Shown piece after piece: positions 59,861-64,000 of a stretch of 64,000 bases of DNA (position 1 is the first letter of the stretch; each line of letters starts with the position of its first letter). The stretch covers positions 1 to 64,000 of the forward strand of contig JAULAV010009435.1 in the NCBI GenBank assembly GCA_030789695.1, given 5' to 3'. The notes beneath the pieces are model-generated. The model was not told where the DNA came from, ran no database searches, and was given only the letters and a program-made list of their open reading frames with translations. Made by a program: the position numbers and the translations under genes. This DNA is from Scilla litardierei. Its lineage: Eukaryota > Streptophyta > Magnoliopsida > Asparagales > Asparagaceae.

Positions 59861-60495
59861 TGAAGCGGATGCGGGTTGCGCACGACATTTAAAGCGCTAC
59901 GTGGCATCACGTGAAGCAATCCCGCTTTGGATGAGCGGTCGAGAATTGCCCCGCTCGAGATCAGCGGTCCAGATCGATTCGGGTGCGAATTTATTGCGGG
60001 TGTGAACCCGTTAAGCAACCCAAACCCGCAATCTTATTATATAAGCGTATTTAGGGTTTTTTGGGCGTATTCAAGCAGATTGGGGCGTATTTTGGGCGTA
60101 TTGAAGGCTCTAGAAGCCGTATTTTCCCCCTGAAAAATTCTGTAAAATTCCAGAGGCTTGTTTCTAATTTTCAGAGAGTTTTGAAGACTTTTCAGAGAGA
60201 TTTGGTGATATTCTCTTCAACTTTAGCTTGTATTTGGGTGTTTTAGCTTGTATTTTGCCTCTAAACTTCCGTATTTTGCTATTAAACCTATGAATTCTGA
60301 TCTGAAACTTGTTTATTCTGATATTATGAGTAGCTAAATTGTTATTGTGCATGGTATGGAGTAGTTAGGTGATATGATTCGTGTTTATTTGGTTGAAATT
60401 CCTTGTGCTTAATCGTTAAACGTCGCTAAAATTGTAATCGTTGTTCGTAAATCGACTTTTTTAGATTCCAAAAGAATTAATTAAGTTGATGATCG

Positions 60496-60718
60496 CCCCA
60501 AAAGGGTGAGTTTTGATCTCCCCAAAAGGGAGTTTCATATCGTAGTTTTGATCTCTCCAAAAGAGAGTTTCATATCGTATTATAATCTTAGCGACGATCT
60601 TTTTGAATATTGTGTTTGAACCCCCAAAAGGGCATCTTCCGGTGAATTGCTCCCAAAAGGAGAATTCATTGAGTTATATTAGGTATTTTCCGGTGAATTG
60701 CTCCCAAAAGGAGAATTC
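60496..60718 (+). repeat. Six hairpins with invariant CAAAA loop and different stems (gag-only R-U5)
   Basis: Loop CAAAA is enclosed by CCC/GGG (60496-60506), CTCCC/GGGAG (60518-60532), CTCTC/GAGAG (60553-60567), CCC/GGG (60622-60632) and twice by CTCC/GGAG. The last two are extended by GAATT/AATTC with one bulge (60645-60667 and 60695-60718). The second and third stems differ by a compensatory C-G to T-A change in the same sentence (GATCT...GTTTCATATCG). Confidence 0.85.
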
Positions 60719-61003
60719 ATTGCGTTATACCTATCAACCAAATTAATACGAATCGTTGACCCTAACGAACCCATACCATGTGCAAACTTTTTATATATAT
60801 TTTCTTACACGTATTTCCTCGTTCAACACCATTCACATCATCACCTAAAGTGGTTAGTTTCTTTTCGTAGGATTTCTATTTGATTTAAATTGTGGTTGCA
60901 ACAGATTTCTTCCCGTGGATTCGACACCTGGACTCCCAGGTTTTACTACTTGTACGGACTCTTGCACTTGAGAGAGAGCACCTTTTCGGTCCCACCAAGT
61001 TTT

Positions 61004-61021
61004 TGGCGCCGTTGCCGGGGA
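61004..61021 (+). other. Primer binding site (tRNA-Asp type)
   Basis: TGGCGCCGTTGCCGGGGA lies six bases after the LTR end. This is the usual Athila/Tat-clade primer site, complementary to a tRNA 3' end (commonly assigned to tRNA-Asp). Confidence 0.85.
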
Positions 61022-61130
61022 GGAATGGTTTGTGACTACAGTTTATTTCATTTAGAGGACCTTCGGTGAGATCTTTCCACTTTATTGTACATAAACTTTT
61101 TTTTTATAATTTTATTTTAATTTTTAAAAA

Positions 61131-62252
61131 ATGGAATTTATGAACTTCTATTGCACGAACAATCTTTATGATGCACGATATGCTAATGCACACAAACATA
61201 GAATGGAAAAGCTCAAAATTGTTAATTTTAATCAAACTGATTGTGAAACTTTCTTTCAGGCCTGGAGGAGGTTCACAGACATTATATCGAGCTATCCGCA
61301 GCATGGGTACACAAATGAAGAGCTTATGGCGTTCTTCCTAGATGGCCTACAACTGCAGCTGCAGGAATTATTGGGAAGCATGACGCCGACAGTGGCGTGG
61401 GAATACATGGAGTCTCTGCAAGAAAACGAAGAAACCGTGGAAGAGACTTCAGAGAGCGATTCAACGGAGCCTTCGTGCCTCGATCAAGAAGAGCAAAGCG
61501 TAGACGTACCTTTGCAATCCTTGAAAGAGGAAGCTTACCAGACTATTCAGACACAAGAGGCCACATCCCATCAATTCCAGGAGAATTTCCTTGCTCGGAG
61601 TCGGCAGATTCAAAATTCCATTGAAAATCTTGATTTGATTGCCGCTTGCTTAGAAAAAGGTAATACTTTTGAAACTCAATTTAAAAAATCTCATACGAGT
61701 TTATCTTCTATTGCAGGGACATCGAGCGAGCCATGTCACGCTGAGGGCACGAATATAAATATCCACATGGCAGAAAGTGTGTGCAAAAGAGAGGACGAGC
61801 TAGCAATTTTGGATGAACGAGAGGAGGAGACATCTAGGGACAAGGGTTTTGAGATTATCGCCATGGAGTCAGAACCATTCCCTCTTCCAGTTTTGTCCCA
61901 AAATCATTTATCCCTCTCCCCAACGATCGAGCATCGTACAGATAGTAGTGCATATCTTTCAGGGAGTAGTCGTCAACTTATTTTAATTTCTTTCACTTAT
62001 TTTGATGACTACATTTGGAATAATTTTATTTCGAAGAATTTTAAACTAAAATGGATTGACGTGACTCATCTCTTGCAGGATATATGTGGACATCTTATAG
62101 AGATGCTGAGAGTTACGTTGCTGGGATCCAGTTTAGTCGTTGGAGGAAGAATAATCGCCGAGGAGCACAAAGAGCAAATTGAACAACTTCCTCCACCATC
62201 AAAGATTCGGGATCCGCCATTTGATCACGGTGTGTTCTTTCCAGTAGTGTAG
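61131..62252 (+). CDS. Retrotransposon gag-like protein of the gag-only element
   Basis: A 373-residue frame starts at the first ATG after the leader. Residues about 36-85 (ETFFQAWRRFTDIISSYPQH, then ELMAFFLDGLQLQLQELLGSM) match the Retrotrans_gag helical core seen in Athila/Tat gag. The middle is acidic (Glu/Ser-rich, about 100-260). No zinc knuckle, protease or polymerase follows, and the C-terminus ends FDHGVFFPVV. It probably assembles or co-assembles into particles supplied with enzymes by an autonomous relative. The frame is intact, consistent with a young copy. Confidence 0.75.
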   Translation: MEFMNFYCTNNLYDARYANAHKHRMEKLKIVNFNQTDCETFFQAWRRFTDIISSYPQHGYTNEELMAFFLDGLQLQLQELLGSMTPTVAWEYMESLQENEETVEETSESDSTEPSCLDQEEQSVDVPLQSLKEEAYQTIQTQEATSHQFQENFLARSRQIQNSIENLDLIAACLEKGNTFETQFKKSHTSLSSIAGTSSEPCHAEGTNINIHMAESVCKREDELAILDEREEETSRDKGFEIIAMESEPFPLPVLSQNHLSLSPTIEHRTDSSAYLSGSSRQLILISFTYFDDYIWNNFISKNFKLKWIDVTHLLQDICGHLIEMLRVTLLGSSLVVGGRIIAEEHKEQIEQLPPPSKIRDPPFDHGVFFPVV

Positions 62253-63281
62253 TTTTTATATGCTTTCTAGGTTGCTTGCTTGAATAAACTCGTACCTCTT
62301 CCGACATTGAGGACAATGTCCATCTTTAGTTGGGGGGTGTGTATGAGACCTTAGGATTTTTTTGAGAAGAATAAATCACCAAATCTCATCTTTTAAAACT
62401 CCTTCCTATGCCTCAAATGCGGATGATTATACGTTAATTGAGTTCTAAAAACTGTTTATGGCTTGATTAATTATTTTTCCTTCATGGAATTGCCGTTAAT
62501 ATGCTATACCTGAAAATTTTCAATTTCCATGATTAATATCTCGAAATAGTTCGAATATATTTCATGCATGCTAATGTGATGAAAAAGCTTAAGTATACAC
62601 GATTCATTAGAATAGTTTTCAAGTTGAAGAGGAATTTGGCCATGGTCGTTAATGTTTATGTTTGAAAAAAAAATGGGTGTTGAGTTGCTTACAAAGAAAG
62701 AAAAAAAAAGAGAATGAAAAGAATGAAAAATGAACGATGAAAAATGAATGAATAAGTATGTCACTAATAAATAACTTGGTTGGCTCGAGTAGTACAGTCC
62801 GAGGGGTCCTTCTTGGCCTAATGCCCTATTATCGTCTGATTTGGGAGCCATTGACCGGAAACTCACTCATTTGATGGAGCGATCCAAGTTATACTTTTTT
62901 CTGCGAATGTTGCTTGATGCGCGTTACGCGGAACGAATAAAAGAAAAGAAATGGTGAATATACTAAGCTACTTCAATACCCATGTCTTGGATGATTATTT
63001 TGATAGGCCAATTCCTTGGAAATGAGAAAACTAGGACATAACGACGTGTTATACTTTCGCTTGCGCAAAACGATGCTTGCATGTTATTTATTCACACTAA
63101 ATTAGAGAAAATATCATGTGATTGATTTTGTTCATGGATGTGTATATTGATGGTCAAGATCATGTTGGAATGCGTATTATTGAGCCATGCCATGAGCGAT
63201 TTGAAAGAACTTATTGTTTATTACTCATCCGTATTTATCGCTATTTTTGCTAGAGACTAGCAAATCGCTAGTTGGGGGGTG
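62253..63281 (+). other. Non-coding 3' region of the gag-only element with two polypurine tracts
   Basis: The inverted repeat ACATTGAGGACAATGT at 62304-62319 is followed by TTGGGGGGTG at 62330-62339. A second tract GTTGGGGGGTG (63271-63281) abuts the 3' LTR. No open frame of note lies between. Confidence 0.75.
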
Positions 63282-64000
63282 TGATTCGGGTTCAATATTA
63301 CATATTTAACCCCCCATTTAGCCCTATTTTGTGCTCACATGATGCTACATTGCTCTCTAGTACATACGTATTTTCTACACATTTATTTATTAGAGAAAAC
63401 ACTTAATTTGAGCACAAAACAGCATTTAACGACATAATTCTGCACTTTTTATATTTTTCCTAGCACCGTCTCGATCTCACGATTCCAACGACTATTTATT
63501 TGTATTTTTCTGAGACCTGTGCTAATTACTGTGTATTTTTCAGTGCAGAATACCATTTATTGGAAATAAATTAATTACGCACGAATATTGGCGGCCACGC
63601 GGCAGCATCTCGCTAATTCCCGCATCATCCTACGGCGTACAACGAGCGGCGACGTGGAATATTTTCAACCGTTGGATCTCAATCCAACGATCGTAAGCGC
63701 GAGGCAGCGGCAGCTGAAGCGGGCACACGTGGCGTGATCCGCACCGTCCCCGCTCGATCCGACGGCTAAGTTCATCCCCGCGTTTTGAAACGAGGAGCGA
63801 CTGAAGGGCCGTTGGATCTCGATCCAACGGCGGAGCGTTTCTCCCGCTGCGATAACGTGGAGAGCGGAGCAGGCGTAATACGTGAAGACGTGGCGTCACC
63901 TGGCCCGTCGTTTCTCAATCCAACGGATGCAAATCAACGACGACGCGGAGAATTCGGCATCGTCAGATCGCGATCGAACGGTCCCTGTTAACCCCGAGAC
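63282..64000 (+). mobile_element. 3' LTR of the gag-only element, cut by the window end
   Basis: It repeats the 5' LTR from its first base. By eye I found no difference over the visible 719 bases, and frames in both copies encode identical peptides. The right target duplication is outside the window. Confidence 0.9.

Larger units (their letters stand above)
59128..60997 (+). mobile_element. 5' LTR of a young gag-only Ty3 element (TR-GAG type)
   Basis: It starts TGATTCGGGTTC and ends CCCACCA just before the primer site, about 1870 bases. The first 719 bases recur at 63282-64000 with a constant 4154-base offset. TATA box TATATAAG lies at 60038-60045. U3 contains repeated CGTTGGAT/ATCCAACG palindromes. 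The transcribed part contains the CAAAA-loop hairpins. Confidence 0.88.

Overview
This window is nuclear DNA from a flowering plant. Its genes are split by short GT-AG introns. It carries a full-length jasmonate receptor gene (COI1), an NPF peptide/nitrate transporter, a DIVARICATA-type MYB factor and two vacuolar/apoplastic-type family-3 glycoside hydrolases, surrounded by plant LTR retrotransposons, Helitrons and MITEs. COI1 starts with an RSMSFGG-type N-terminus that I associate with monocots outside the grasses, but this is a weak guess and I do not name a species.

Layout. 1-4.2 kb: degenerate tandem copies of the 3' end of the neighbouring plastid-protein gene, plus a PPR fragment. 4.1-5.0 kb (-): two-exon gene for a predicted plastid coiled-coil membrane protein. 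5.4-7.4 kb (-): four-exon NPF transporter. 8-12 kb: intergenic, with a MITE relic, a foldback element and a Helitron-like element. 12.4-13.3 kb (+): two-exon MYB gene. 15.1-21.0 kb and 22.6-31.4 kb (-): two tandem GH3 genes with eight exons each and identical exon lengths. A Helitron sits in intron 7 of the first and a solo LTR in intron 7 of the second. 32.8-40.0 kb (-): three-exon COI1 whose long first intron holds a solo LTR and a relic of COI1 exon 1.

A remnant of a second COI1 3' end (22.25-22.55 kb) directly abuts the stop codon of the second GH3 gene, and the spacing from each COI1 end to the next GH3 start is similar. I therefore infer that a COI1+GH3 unit was duplicated in tandem and that one COI1 copy was mostly deleted.

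41.5-64 kb is a retrotransposon block. It holds a decayed Ty1/copia element (-), then a Ty3 chromovirus (-) interrupted by an Athila-like element (-), which is interrupted by a gag-only LTR element (+). The gag-only element looks very young, because its two LTRs match over the part visible here.

The most unusual signal is structural. The transcribed leader part of the Athila-like LTR carries five hairpins with an invariant 15-base loop core but different, self-complementary stems. The gag-only LTR carries six hairpins with an invariant CAAAA loop and different stems at the same relative place. Upstream of the TATA box both LTRs carry arrays of a different short palindrome, and a third palindrome array lies upstream of a TATA box at 47.4 kb. 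This recurring layout (palindromes in U3, constant-loop variable-stem hairpins in R-U5) is the main candidate for something undescribed.
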